Source of the DNA: Alphaproteobacteria bacterium
GTDB lineage: Bacteria > Pseudomonadota > Alphaproteobacteria > UBA6615
Length of the DNA stretch: 64,000 bases
Direction: 5' to 3'
NCBI GenBank assembly: GCA_011087645.1
Contig: JAALLF010000005.1
Location: forward strand, 88,023 to 152,022
The position numbers and the translations under genes are program-made. Shown here piece by piece: positions 56,060 to 64,000 of this stretch. The notes below the pieces were generated by a model that worked only from the letters and a program-made list of their open reading frames with translations, was not told where the DNA came from and ran no database searches. Position 1 is the stretch's first letter, and the number at the start of each line of letters is the position of its first letter.

Positions 56060-56725
56060 ATGAGAAAATATCTAATGCTTGCCGCATGTGTCGCACTCAG
56101 TGCGTGTAGTTCTTTCGACTGGCCGGAAATTCGTTCCCTGGTCAAAGTTGGCGACGAAAGGGCCGTCTCCGGACCGGAACTGGCATTGGCGCAGGGCAGA
56201 GAGCATTTCGCTCAGGCTAATTATGGCATTGCCGTCGACTCGTTCAACGCTGCTGTGAACCTCGACCCTCGGTCGATCAGGGCGCTAAACGGCCTGGCGG
56301 CGAGTTATGACAATCTTGGCCGCTTCGATCTGGCTCAGCGCTATTATTCGACCGCGCTTGCCCTCGATCCAAAGTCTGCGGTTACTTTGAACAATGCGGG
56401 CTATTCTCAATTGCTTCAGGGCAATGTCGAGGAAGCGCAGAAGATGTTCGAAGTTGCAGCGAAAATTGACCCTGAAAATGCGCGAATCACCGCAAATATT
56501 GAGTTGGCGGTGAATATGCTGGGTTACGACACGCGCCGGGCGGTGCGCGAACAGGTTGCGGTGGTCGAACTGTCGGAAGTCGCCGCGCCGACAATGTGGA
56601 TTGAGAAAACGGCTGAACGGGTTCACACGCTGGTTACGCGGCCTGATCCTGAATTTCTCGAGCACGCCGCGCGGCTCCAGGTTGATCCGCGAATTGTGAG
56701 TCTTGGTGGTGCGCTCCAGCGTTAA
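56060..56725 (+). CDS. TPR lipoprotein, TadD-like
   Basis: This 221-residue protein has a lipoprotein signal peptide, with the lipobox LSAC near residue 16 (MRKYLMLAACVALSACSS). Three to four TPR units follow, such as AVNLDPRSIRALNGLAASYD and ALDPKSAVTLNNAGYSQL. TadD proteins are outer-membrane lipoproteins needed for Tad pilus assembly. A GAGGA at 56046-56050 supports the ATG at 56060. Its 3' end overlaps the next TPR gene. Confidence 0.86.
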   Translation: MRKYLMLAACVALSACSSFDWPEIRSLVKVGDERAVSGPELALAQGREHFAQANYGIAVDSFNAAVNLDPRSIRALNGLAASYDNLGRFDLAQRYYSTALALDPKSAVTLNNAGYSQLLQGNVEEAQKMFEVAAKIDPENARITANIELAVNMLGYDTRRAVREQVAVVELSEVAAPTMWIEKTAERVHTLVTRPDPEFLEHAARLQVDPRIVSLGGALQR

Positions 56726-57677
56726 GCCGGTTTCCCTGGATTTGATCGTTGGTCTGAGACGTCGCCGCTGGATTTTTCTGGCAGGCGCCATGTTAGCGCT
56801 GTCCGCCTGCGAAGATCTCGGTCTCGAAAGCGGCGAACAGCCGCCACTTTCCGCTGAAGAGGTCAATCCGGTGCGCCAGGCCCTGGCCGCTGGCGTCTCG
56901 GTCGAGGAAGCCAATGCCGCTCTGGCCCGCAAGGACTACGACACCGCCTACGATAAATTGCGTCAATATCTGATTCTGAATCCCAGTGACGATGGCGCTA
57001 AAATAAGCCTGGCGCGCACTTATCTCGGCCGTAACGAAGGCCTGAACGCCCAAACGATCCTGGACTCCCTATCGGAAGAGGCACGCGATAGCGCGGAAGT
57101 CGGCATGTTGCGCGGCTTGGCCCTATTAATCGAAGGCGAACGGGTCGAGGCCGCAGGGTATCTTGTAGCAGCGTTGGCGGAAGACCCCACCCTTTGGCAA
57201 TCAGCCAATGGTTTGGGCTTGATCAGCGATTTTGATCAACGCTGGGACGAGGCTGAAGCGAATTATAAGCGTGCGCTCGAGGCAAAGAGTGATGCCTCTG
57301 TCGTGCATAATAATTTGGGCTATTCCTATTTACTGCAAGGCCGGGTTGATGAGGCGACGGAGGCATTTGCGACCAGCCTGACCTACGAACCTGGCCTCGC
57401 TGTCGCGCGGTCCAATCTGAGGCTCGCTCTGGCCGCCAAAGGGCGCTACACCGATGCTATAGCCGGTGCAGACAGAGCGAATTTGCCGCAAGTTCTCAAT
57501 AATATCGGTTATGTTGCGATGTCGCGCGGTGACTTTGAATCGGCCGACATCTTTTTCCATCGCGCGATTGACGAAAGCCCAGTTTATTACGACACGGCGG
57601 AAGAGAATCTCGAGCGCTTGCAGACCTTGGTTGGCAAGCCGGTTGAAGAACGCCGGATGCAGAGCATCGTTAATTGA
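56703..57677 (+). CDS. Second TPR lipoprotein of the Tad locus
   Basis: This 324-residue protein has a lipoprotein signal: a basic stretch GLRRRRW, a membrane core and the lipobox LSAC (near residue 36). TPR units follow (for example YLILNPSDDGAKISLARTYL and VVHNNLGYSYLLQGRVDEAT). It overlaps the preceding TPR gene by about 23 bases. The start is uncertain among TTG 56703, GTG 56706 and GTG 56709. It probably scaffolds outer-membrane parts of the pilus. The prepilin peptidase gene begins at its stop codon. Confidence 0.8.
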   Translation: MVVRSSVKPVSLDLIVGLRRRRWIFLAGAMLALSACEDLGLESGEQPPLSAEEVNPVRQALAAGVSVEEANAALARKDYDTAYDKLRQYLILNPSDDGAKISLARTYLGRNEGLNAQTILDSLSEEARDSAEVGMLRGLALLIEGERVEAAGYLVAALAEDPTLWQSANGLGLISDFDQRWDEAEANYKRALEAKSDASVVHNNLGYSYLLQGRVDEATEAFATSLTYEPGLAVARSNLRLALAAKGRYTDAIAGADRANLPQVLNNIGYVAMSRGDFESADIFFHRAIDESPVYYDTAEENLERLQTLVGKPVEERRMQSIVN

Positions 57678-58180
57678 GCCAGCCGGTTATGGCGGCTTTG
57701 TTTTTGTATGGCGCGATCCTGCTGTTGGTTGCGGCGGCGCTCTGGGATGCCGTCACCATGACAATCCCCAATTATCTCGTGTTGGCTGTATTGGCGCTTT
57801 ATGTTGCCAGTTTGGCCGTCAGCTTTAATCTTTCCGATATTTTGTTCGATCTGCTGGCCGCCTTCATTATCTTTGCCATCTGCTTCTTCCTGTTCGCGAT
57901 GGGCTGGTTGGGGGGCGGCGACGCCAAATTAGCGCCTGGCGCGGTGCTATGGGTTGGCTATGACGGGTTTTTGGAATTCGTCGTTGCGATGACCCTGGCC
58001 GGCGGAGTTCTATCAATTGTCTTGCTGCTTTTGCGCGGCGGACTACGCACGGCCGGCGCAACGCAAGAGCGTCTGCCGCTGGTACTTCAATGGGCTAGCC
58101 CGGTGCCCTATGGTATTGCGATCGGTGCCGGGGCTATCCTGGTGATCTGGCTGCAAAACCGTGCTGGCCTTTTGCTATAG
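57674..58180 (+). CDS. cpaA: Prepilin peptidase CpaA/TadV
   Basis: This 168-residue integral membrane A24-family aspartyl protease lacks a methyltransferase domain, as is normal for TadV/CpaA. The two catalytic aspartates lie in LWDAVTMTIPNYL and WLGGGDAKLAPG. It processes the Flp pilin and pseudopilins. The frame begins at a TTG overlapping the previous stop (57674); the ATG at 57689 is an equally plausible start. It is the last recognised gene of the Tad run. Confidence 0.88.
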   Translation: MSQPVMAALFLYGAILLLVAAALWDAVTMTIPNYLVLAVLALYVASLAVSFNLSDILFDLLAAFIIFAICFFLFAMGWLGGGDAKLAPGAVLWVGYDGFLEFVVAMTLAGGVLSIVLLLLRGGLRTAGATQERLPLVLQWASPVPYGIAIGAGAILVIWLQNRAGLLL

Positions 58181-58239
58181 GCCTTTTTCTTAAGAGCGGC
58201 GTTGTCGCACCGAGGACAGTGTTTATGGCCCTATTGGGC

Positions 58240-59610
58240 TCAAGGCGTGGTTGGCGCCTCGACCATGTCGCCGAGCGCCAGACGGAGCGGCTCTAGTTCC
58301 GCTTCATAGCGGCGCCAGCGCTCTACAGATCCGGTGTTGATCGGTTGGCGAACCTGCCATTTGCTGGCGGTTTGCACTTGGCCTGAATTCTCATGGGGGC
58401 GAACGCATTGAGCCTCCCAGGGCAGATCGCAGAACTCGATCATCCGCCGGGCTTCCTGTTCTGTCTGGGATACCAATGTTTCGTAACGCAGGGTCAGTAT
58501 CGGGTTTGGCAAGACCTCGCGCCAGAAGCCGATAAAGGCTTCATGGGACTTTAATTTCCCGGCGATTCCGGCAAGGCTGAACGCCCATGGCTGACCGTTG
58601 GCAAAGTTCGCCTGATAACATGAAAGCCCGGTGTCCATCGGTGAGCGCAGGCAATAGATGATTTTCGCTTTCGGGAACATCAGCGATATCAGCCCGAGAA
58701 AGCGGTAGTTACTCGGCGCTTTATCGACGACGTAGCGCGCCTGTTCATCGAATTCGGCCAAGCGTTTGGTGTATTGTAAGGCGAAATCCCCTAATACCTT
58801 GCGCAATACCGCCACCGGAGCCTCGCGCAGGATGTGAGGATATTGCTGACCCTTTTTGAGTTTGGCTAAACTCCCGACCATGCCCGACAGGTCGGACAGT
58901 TCGCCGGCGGCGCCGATTTGCGAATGACTGGCCAATATCTGTTCGACCAGCGTTGTGCCGGACCGCGGCATGCCGATGACAAAAAGCGGCTGCGTTGTTT
59001 GGTCGCCTAATACCCCCAATGACTTAAACAAATCGGCTGCGAATACTTGCCGCGAACGTTGCAACAAATCCTGTTCGACCGTTACGTCGGATTTCTTGTC
59101 GGCCAGCCGATTGCCCAGATCGTAATATATAAATGCCTACCCGAAGTCTTCGGCGCCGTGCAGGGCGGTAGCCACCGCGAAGGCGGCGCTGCGCCTTTGA
59201 TGCGGGTCGGCTGATCGGTTGTCGGCCAATGATTTTGCCGTCTCGAACGCCGCGTCGGCGGAGGAAAGCGCTTTGACTTCAGATAGATATTGATAAGATT
59301 CGCCGCTTGAAGGGTTGAGCGCGACAGCCTCGCGCCAATGGGCGATTGCCTCGTCAAACCGGCCGATGCGCGAGAGCGCCACCCCAAGATTTTGGTGCGC
59401 CTCGGGATTGTTGGGGTCGAGAGCGAGCGCCTTCTCGATTGCGGCGACGCCGCCGAACAAGTTGTCGCGTTTGAGGGCACACAAACCGATGACATACCAA
59501 GCGATAGCATTGTCATAGTCGCCGAGTAGGAAAGCTCGGGTTTGAGCCTCCGCCTCGTTCACCCGATTTTGCGTTAACGCGGTCAAAGCGCCGCGCAGGA
59601 TAGGATCCAT
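58240..59610 (-). pseudogene. TPR-sulfotransferase interrupted by an in-frame TAG codon
   Basis: The N-terminal part (ATG at 59610, frame open to a GTG at 59625) has TPR units such as AIEKALALDPNNPEAHQNLG and ends GAEDFG at a TAG (59137-59139). The same frame continues without another stop as AFIYYDLGNRLADKKSD and on into a sulfotransferase domain with FVIGMPRSGTTLVEQIL (PAPS-binding loop), YVVDKAPSNYRFLG and IIYCLRSPMDTGLSCYQ. Intact members of the TPR-sulfotransferase family read continuously here, with a D-[FY]-x-x-AF and GN-L pattern. Removing the TAG gives about 456 residues, a normal size. It could be a nonsense mutation, a sequence error or readthrough; other genes here end with TAG, so TAG is a normal stop. 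Confidence 0.85.
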
Positions 59611-59883
59611 ATTGCCCTCGAACACAATTTATCGGCGAAGCATTACCACAAGGCGTAATATCCGCCGATCCCCTGAGCTATGTGTTACCTTTGCGCGAAT
59701 CACTTTTAATATTTCATAAATTCCAACGGCTTATCGGTTACTACGTATAGCGCCTGTGTGTGAAAAATGTCTCACCGTATCGAAAAAAGCACACCAATTA
59801 ATAATAGTGTTGCTGTATTGCCTTTAGAAAGATATAGGATAAACGACTAAATCTATTCTCCAATTTTCTGTACCGAGGGGGAC

Positions 59884-61224
59884 ATGCGGCTTTCAGGATT
59901 AGCAAGCGCAACGATCGCAGTGGCGATGGCGTGGACAGGCACCGCGCAAGCGGCGAGCCTTCAAGATGCGGTCGATAAGGCCGTCAGCTCAATTCCAGTC
60001 ATCGGTTCCGCCAAGGCGCGGCGGCAGTCGACGGAAGAGCGCGTTCGGGTCGAACGCGGCGCCTTATTTCCAGTGGTTAATATCCGCGGTGAAACAGGTT
60101 TGCAGTATAGTGATACACCGGGCACGCGCCGGCGCGCGTCGCGGGGCAATGACGATGGCGATACGACCTTGTGGCGTAACGAGGCCCGCATCGTCGTAAA
60201 CCAGTTGCTCTATGATGGTGGCACCACCTTCAACCTAGTCGACGAAGCGCAAAGCAACTTGGTCGCGGCGACCTTCCGGGTCGACGACGCCCAGCGGACG
60301 GTGGCGTTGCAGGCTATTGCCTCCTATATCGACGTACTGCGGAACCGGGGATTTGTAGGCCTCGCCGAAGGCAACGTCACGTCGCATGAGCGTCTGCTTA
60401 GCAATGTACGCCAGTTGGTCGATTCAGGCCGGGCATCGGACTCCGATGTCACCCAGGCTGAATCACGCGTCGCCCTGGCTGAATCGGTTCTTGAGAACCG
60501 AAAAGGTGAGTTGCGCGATGCCGAAACCCGGTATTTCCGCTCCGTCGGCGAGGCGCCGAGCGATCTTGATCCGATTCCGGCGATACCTAACGCCGGTGAT
60601 ATCGATGTCGAGGGCCAGGTTCAGCAAGCCGTTCGGCTTAACCCCGAACTGGCGGTTGCCCGCGCGCTGATCGATGCCAATCAGGCTCGGTCCGATGCGA
60701 CCGACGGTTTGTTCCTGCCGCGGCTGGAACTCGAATTGACCGCCAGCGAGGGCAAACATCTTGATGGTGTTCGCGGCCGCGACACCGATTACCGCGCCCT
60801 GCTCATCATGACCTGGAACCTCTATCGCGGCGGCGCCGATTCAGCCCGCGCGCGCGAAGCGGCGGCCAATCTGACCGCGGTTAAGTTTGATGAGGCCGAC
60901 ACCTTGCGGCTTATTCGCGAACGCGTCGAGGCATCGTTCAAGTCGTTCGAGAAGAACTCGGCCCGCTTGGGCCCGTTGAACCGTCGGGTCACGGAAAACG
61001 AAAACTTGATTGCTGCTTACGAGCGTCAATTCGAGCTTGGCCAACGTACGCTGCTCGACTTGCTCGATGTGCAAAACGAGCTGTTCGTTTCGCAGACCGA
61101 TGTGAACGACGCTTCGCACCAACGAGCCTTCGACTATTTCGATATGCTGGCGGCCTCCGGCGAGCTGGCATCGCTGTTTGGTATTGCCAATGAACAGCAA
61201 GTCACGGTTAAAATGTTCGAATAG
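59884..61224 (+). CDS. TolC-family type I secretion outer-membrane protein
   Basis: This 446-residue outer-membrane efflux protein has a signal peptide ending near residue 22-24 (AQA-A). Two OEP repeats are visible: the first around LQDAVDKAVSSIPVIGSAKA to DVTQAESRVALAESVLENRK, the second ending in LGQRTLLDLLDVQNELF. TolC forms the exit duct for type I secretion. It sits directly upstream of a giant VCBS adhesin, so it probably exports that adhesin together with an ABC transporter and membrane-fusion protein outside the window. A GAGGGG at 59875-59880 supports the ATG at 59884. Confidence 0.93.
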   Translation: MRLSGLASATIAVAMAWTGTAQAASLQDAVDKAVSSIPVIGSAKARRQSTEERVRVERGALFPVVNIRGETGLQYSDTPGTRRRASRGNDDGDTTLWRNEARIVVNQLLYDGGTTFNLVDEAQSNLVAATFRVDDAQRTVALQAIASYIDVLRNRGFVGLAEGNVTSHERLLSNVRQLVDSGRASDSDVTQAESRVALAESVLENRKGELRDAETRYFRSVGEAPSDLDPIPAIPNAGDIDVEGQVQQAVRLNPELAVARALIDANQARSDATDGLFLPRLELELTASEGKHLDGVRGRDTDYRALLIMTWNLYRGGADSARAREAAANLTAVKFDEADTLRLIRERVEASFKSFEKNSARLGPLNRRVTENENLIAAYERQFELGQRTLLDLLDVQNELFVSQTDVNDASHQRAFDYFDMLAASGELASLFGIANEQQVTVKMFE

Positions 61225-61250
61225 ACGAATATTTGCTAATTCTACGGCCA

Positions 61251-61282
61251 AAGAGGCGCGGCAATGCCGCGCCTCTTTTTTT
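61251..61282 (+). terminator. Intrinsic terminator after tolC
   Basis: A perfect 12-base stem AAGAGGCGCGGC (61251-61262) and GCCGCGCCTCTT (61266-61277) with a three-base loop AAT runs directly into a T run (to 61282). It lies 26 bases after the TolC-family stop codon. It would separate TolC transcription from the adhesin gene that starts 545 bases further on. Confidence 0.95.
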
Positions 61283-61826
61283 GTTTATATTGTCTTTAAA
61301 AAGACTTCCTGCCGGGTGCCCACTCAGGCGGGCTGCCGAGCCCACGATGGGGCCCTTGGAGGCCTACCTGCAATCCCGTTTCAAGGGCGCGGGTTAGTCA
61401 TATATTCCCGCAAAAAGAACGTCTCATGCTGGGGCGGCCGCGACGTAGTCGCCTTTAAGCAACCGGCCCGAGCAAAACACACCTTATCGTATGCTCAGCG
61501 TCATATTGCGCGGGTCTGAGGGGGCCTCCACGCTCCCCAAATGTGCGACTTTTATGCTTTCGCGACCCTTAAGAGCCGGTATTTTCGCGATCTCGAAAAT
61601 GAGTTGAAAAATAATCGTTGGCCTCCACCGCCGCGTTCGGGCCGAATCGAAGTTAATAGGCAAAATTTTATGGGAATTCGCTTTGAATTTGGGAAGAAAT
61701 CCCTTAATAATTCGGGAATGTTTAACAAGAGGTTAATGGGCACACCGGTGACGCAGGAAGCACTGCCGGTAGACAAAAAGCCCCACACCTCAGTTGGCGC
61801 CTCCAGGCGCGTTTAAGGAGACTACA
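61283..61826. other. Long leader region upstream of the adhesin gene
   Basis: These 544 bases lack a convincing gene. An open frame 61541-61816 (plus) has no recognisable domain and unusual composition. The first part (61305-61420) contains several small GC-rich hairpins (for example GGGCT-AGCCC, GCGGG-CCCGC) and could form structured RNA. The second part (61560-61740) is AT-rich and probably contains the adhesin promoter; I cannot assign -35/-10 elements with confidence. AAGGAG at 61815-61820 is the ribosome-binding site for the adhesin. Confidence 0.4.
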
Positions 61827-64000
61827 ATGGCTCAGGTACGGATCACTCACCTAGACGGTACTGTCGACGAAATCACGACGAGTGGCGCGACGCAGCAGAT
61901 CAACGTCCAGCAGGGCGACAAGATCGAGATCGTAAACGCGACGCTGGCATCGGCAACCGTCGACGGCAACAACTATGTTGTCGTCTTGAACGATCCGTCG
62001 GGTACGGTCGAGATCACCTTTATCGATCTGTTCTTGCTGTTGGCGACCGGCACCCCGCCGGTGAACGCGGCCGACGCTTCCGGCGCCGATGCAGCCACCG
62101 TTCTGACCATCGGCGATACGCAGATCGCCAGCATCGGTGAGGCTCTGGGCCAAATCGCCACGGCGGCCGGTCCCGGCGGCGGCGGCGCGGGTCAGCCCCT
62201 CAGCCAAGGTCCGAGCACGGCACCTGATGACTTTTCTCTCCCGCCCATCAATCCTCCCGGCCCCGATGTTGGCCCGGTCACGGGTGATTTCCCGGCTGAT
62301 GAAACTGTCACGCCCGACGAGGAAGATCCCGTTGTCGAAGTCAACTCCGGCCCGACGGCGATCGACGATTTCAACGCGGTCACCGAAGACGGCGAAGGCG
62401 GGTACGGCGACGGCGAGGGTGTCGACAAGGATACTCAGCAAGCATTTGGCAACGTCCTGACCGGCGACGGCAACCCGGATTCGGCTCCCGACGGCGACCC
62501 TGAGGGGGACTTGCTGCAAGTTGTCCAGGTTACCGACGGCACCGATTTTGGTTCCGGCGATACCGAGGGCAATGGCACCGACCCGATCGGTTTTGTCGTC
62601 GTGGACGGCGAATATGGCACTTTATTCATCAATGAAGATGGTTTTTATTCCTACCAATTGGACAACGGCGACCTGGAAGTGCAGGCCCTCGGCGAGGGCG
62701 AAGCGCTAAACGATGTCTTCACCTACACCATGTCCGACGGCGAAGGCGGCTTCGACTCCGCGACCCTGACCATCCACATTTGCGGCGACAATGATCGCCC
62801 GATCGTTGTCAGCGATACTAACTGGGCGCAGGAAGATGTGGCCGATGCCAGCGGCAACGTGTTGATGGACCTCGACCATTCTGGTGCGCCGGATGGGGCG
62901 GATCGCGCCGATAACGAAGACACCGATCTGGACGCCAATGATGCTCTGATGGTTTCTGGTGTGAGCCACACCAACACCAATTCTGACAATGACGCCACCG
63001 GTGACTTTGTCGTGGTCGGCGACTTCGGCACGCTGACCATCAAGGAAGACGGCAGCTACGACTACGTGCTCGATAACACCAACAGCGATGTTCAGGCGTT
63101 GGATGACCTTGGGACTCTAACCGAGACATTCCAGGTTACCATCACCGATGGTCATGTCTCGCCACAGTCGACGCTGACGATCACCATCTTCGGCACCAAT
63201 GATGCGCCGATGGCCGAAGCGGACACCAACTGGGCGAAAGAAGATGTGAGCGATGCCACGGGCAACGTGCTGCAGACGCTGGCTCACAATGGTGCTCCGG
63301 ATGCTGCCTTGCGCGGCGATGTCGAGGATACCGACGTCGACGTTGAAGCTCTGACGGTGACGGGCGCCAGCCACACCAACGCCAACTCGGACTTCGTGGC
63401 GGACGGATCCGGCGATTTTGAGATTGTTGGCGACTTCGGCACTCTGACGTTGAACGAGGACGGCAGCTACACCTATGCCGTGGACAACGCCAACGCCGCG
63501 GTGCAGGCCCTGGGTGAAGGCGACACGGAGACCGAGGTCTACACCTACTCGGTGACTGATGGCGACGAGACTGTGATGGCGACGCTGACGATCACCATCT
63601 TCGGCACCAATGATGCGCCGATGGCCGAAGCGGACACCAACTGGGCGAAAGAAGATGTGAGCGATGCCACGGGCAACGTGCTGCAGACGCTGGCTCACAA
63701 TGGTGCTCCGGATGCTGCCTTGCGCGGCGATGTCGAGGATACCGACGTCGACGTTGAAGCTCTGACGGTGACGGGCGCCAGCCACACCAACGCCAACTCG
63801 GACTTCGTGGCGGACGGATCCGGCGATTTTGAGATTGTTGGCGACTTCGGCACTCTGACGTTGAACGAGGACGGCAGCTACACCTATGCCGTGGACAACG
63901 CCAACGCCGCGGTGCAGGCCCTGGGTGAAGGCGACACGGAGACCGAGGTCTACACCTACTCGGTGACTGATGGCGACGAGACTGTGATGGCGACGCTGAC
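61827..64000 (+). CDS. Giant VCBS-repeat adhesin, LapA/BapA-like, 3' end outside the window
   Basis: The frame stays open for at least 724 codons and runs off the window. The N-terminal domain (1 to about 110) is followed by TAAG at 112-115, matching the LapG cleavage motif of LapA-type adhesins, then a Gly/Pro-rich linker. From about residue 190 come VCBS-type domains of roughly 110-137 residues, each with a DGSYTYAVDN-like and VQALGEG core and ending TITIFGTNDAP or similar. The last two visible units are identical at DNA level (411 bp). There is no Sec signal, as expected for type I secretion through the TolC upstream. AAGGAG at 61815-61820 sets the ATG at 61827. It likely mediates surface attachment or biofilm formation. 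Confidence 0.9.
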   Translation, partial: MAQVRITHLDGTVDEITTSGATQQINVQQGDKIEIVNATLASATVDGNNYVVVLNDPSGTVEITFIDLFLLLATGTPPVNAADASGADAATVLTIGDTQIASIGEALGQIATAAGPGGGGAGQPLSQGPSTAPDDFSLPPINPPGPDVGPVTGDFPADETVTPDEEDPVVEVNSGPTAIDDFNAVTEDGEGGYGDGEGVDKDTQQAFGNVLTGDGNPDSAPDGDPEGDLLQVVQVTDGTDFGSGDTEGNGTDPIGFVVVDGEYGTLFINEDGFYSYQLDNGDLEVQALGEGEALNDVFTYTMSDGEGGFDSATLTIHICGDNDRPIVVSDTNWAQEDVADASGNVLMDLDHSGAPDGADRADNEDTDLDANDALMVSGVSHTNTNSDNDATGDFVVVGDFGTLTIKEDGSYDYVLDNTNSDVQALDDLGTLTETFQVTITDGHVSPQSTLTITIFGTNDAPMAEADTNWAKEDVSDATGNVLQTLAHNGAPDAALRGDVEDTDVDVEALTVTGASHTNANSDFVADGSGDFEIVGDFGTLTLNEDGSYTYAVDNANAAVQALGEGDTETEVYTYSVTDGDETVMATLTITIFGTNDAPMAEADTNWAKEDVSDATGNVLQTLAHNGAPDAALRGDVEDTDVDVEALTVTGASHTNANSDFVADGSGDFEIVGDFGTLTLNEDGSYTYAVDNANAAVQALGEGDTETEVYTYSVTDGDETVMATL
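63169..63990 (+). repeat. Perfect 411-bp tandem repeat inside the adhesin gene
   Basis: Units 63169-63579 and 63580-63990 appear identical base for base by eye, and a third unit begins at 63991 before the window ends. The period is 137 codons, so the frame is kept. Each unit encodes one VCBS domain plus a linker. The preceding VCBS units in the same gene are clearly divergent, so the identical copies are recently expanded or homogenised. Confidence 0.93.

Noticed and set aside
59137..59139. TAG as pyrrolysine or programmed readthrough
   Set aside because: Many genes here (dnaA, cbiD and others) end with TAG, and no stop-recoding element is visible nearby, so a nonsense mutation or sequence error is the simpler explanation.
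61541..61816. 91-codon plus-strand open frame just before the adhesin
   Set aside because: No recognisable domain, no clear ribosome-binding site, and it covers the AT-rich promoter-like zone and the adhesin ribosome-binding site.
61827..63785. Long minus-strand frames opposite the adhesin (for example 61851-62519 and 63117-63785)
   Set aside because: They repeat with the 411-bp unit and are antisense to a clear VCBS gene with a good ribosome-binding site.

Overview
The window reads as chromosomal DNA of a GC-rich alphaproteobacterium, probably Rhodospirillales-like. Grounds are the dnaA-dnaN-recF-gyrB block, a RegB/RegA redox two-component pair, an alphaproteobacterial-style cobalamin cluster and a Tad/Cpa pilus locus. 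No rRNA, tRNA, CRISPR array, transposase or integrase was recognised.

Layout. 1-6251: dnaA (5' end outside the window), dnaN, recF, gyrB. 6293-8200: a class A penicillin-binding protein. 8197-13508: accessory metabolism and transport, with a TauE/SafE permease paired to a YnjD-like ABC ATPase, two tandem EamA transporters, an amidohydrolase and a DapA-like aldolase. 13537-37832: a nearly continuous cobalamin cluster in several transcription units (cobA-cobB-ycgN minus; cbiD-cobK-ankyrin protein plus; cbiX-cobH-cobL-cobI-cbiG/cobJ-acyltransferase-cobM minus, mostly with 4-nt overlaps; cbiB plus; cobS-cobC-[B12 riboswitch]-cobU-cobW-cobN-cobO-cobQ minus; cobT plus). 37905-39836: RegB/RegA. 39865-43205: a phosphatase, galE and hldE. 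43232-48112: a degenerate HD-GYP protein, a glutamine-synthetase-like pseudoenzyme and an unassigned polytopic membrane protein. 48227-58180: Tad/Cpa pilus genes (TadG, two TadE/F-like minor pilins, TadZ, TadA, TadB, TadC, two TPR lipoproteins, prepilin peptidase) without a visible Flp pilin, CpaB or secretin. 58240-59610: a TPR-sulfotransferase gene interrupted by one in-frame TAG. 59884-64000: a TolC-family outer-membrane protein, a strong terminator, then the start of a giant VCBS-repeat adhesin that runs off the window.

How it fits together. The cobalamin genes hold the cobalt-early set (CbiX, CbiG, CbiD) together with the large cobalt-late chelatase subunit CobN, without CobG/CobZ, CobF or the CobS/CobT chelatase partners in view. 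The end of the window is a surface-attachment region: Tad pilus, TolC and a LapA/BapA-like adhesin with a TAAG site that resembles the LapG cleavage site.

Most notable points: an acyltransferase-3 gene overlapping cob genes on both sides; a B12 riboswitch whose P1 strand contains the stop codon of cobC; a glutamine-synthetase fold protein that has lost its catalytic residues; the amber-split sulfotransferase; and perfect 411-bp repeats inside the adhesin gene. All family assignments come from reading motifs by eye; no database search was run.
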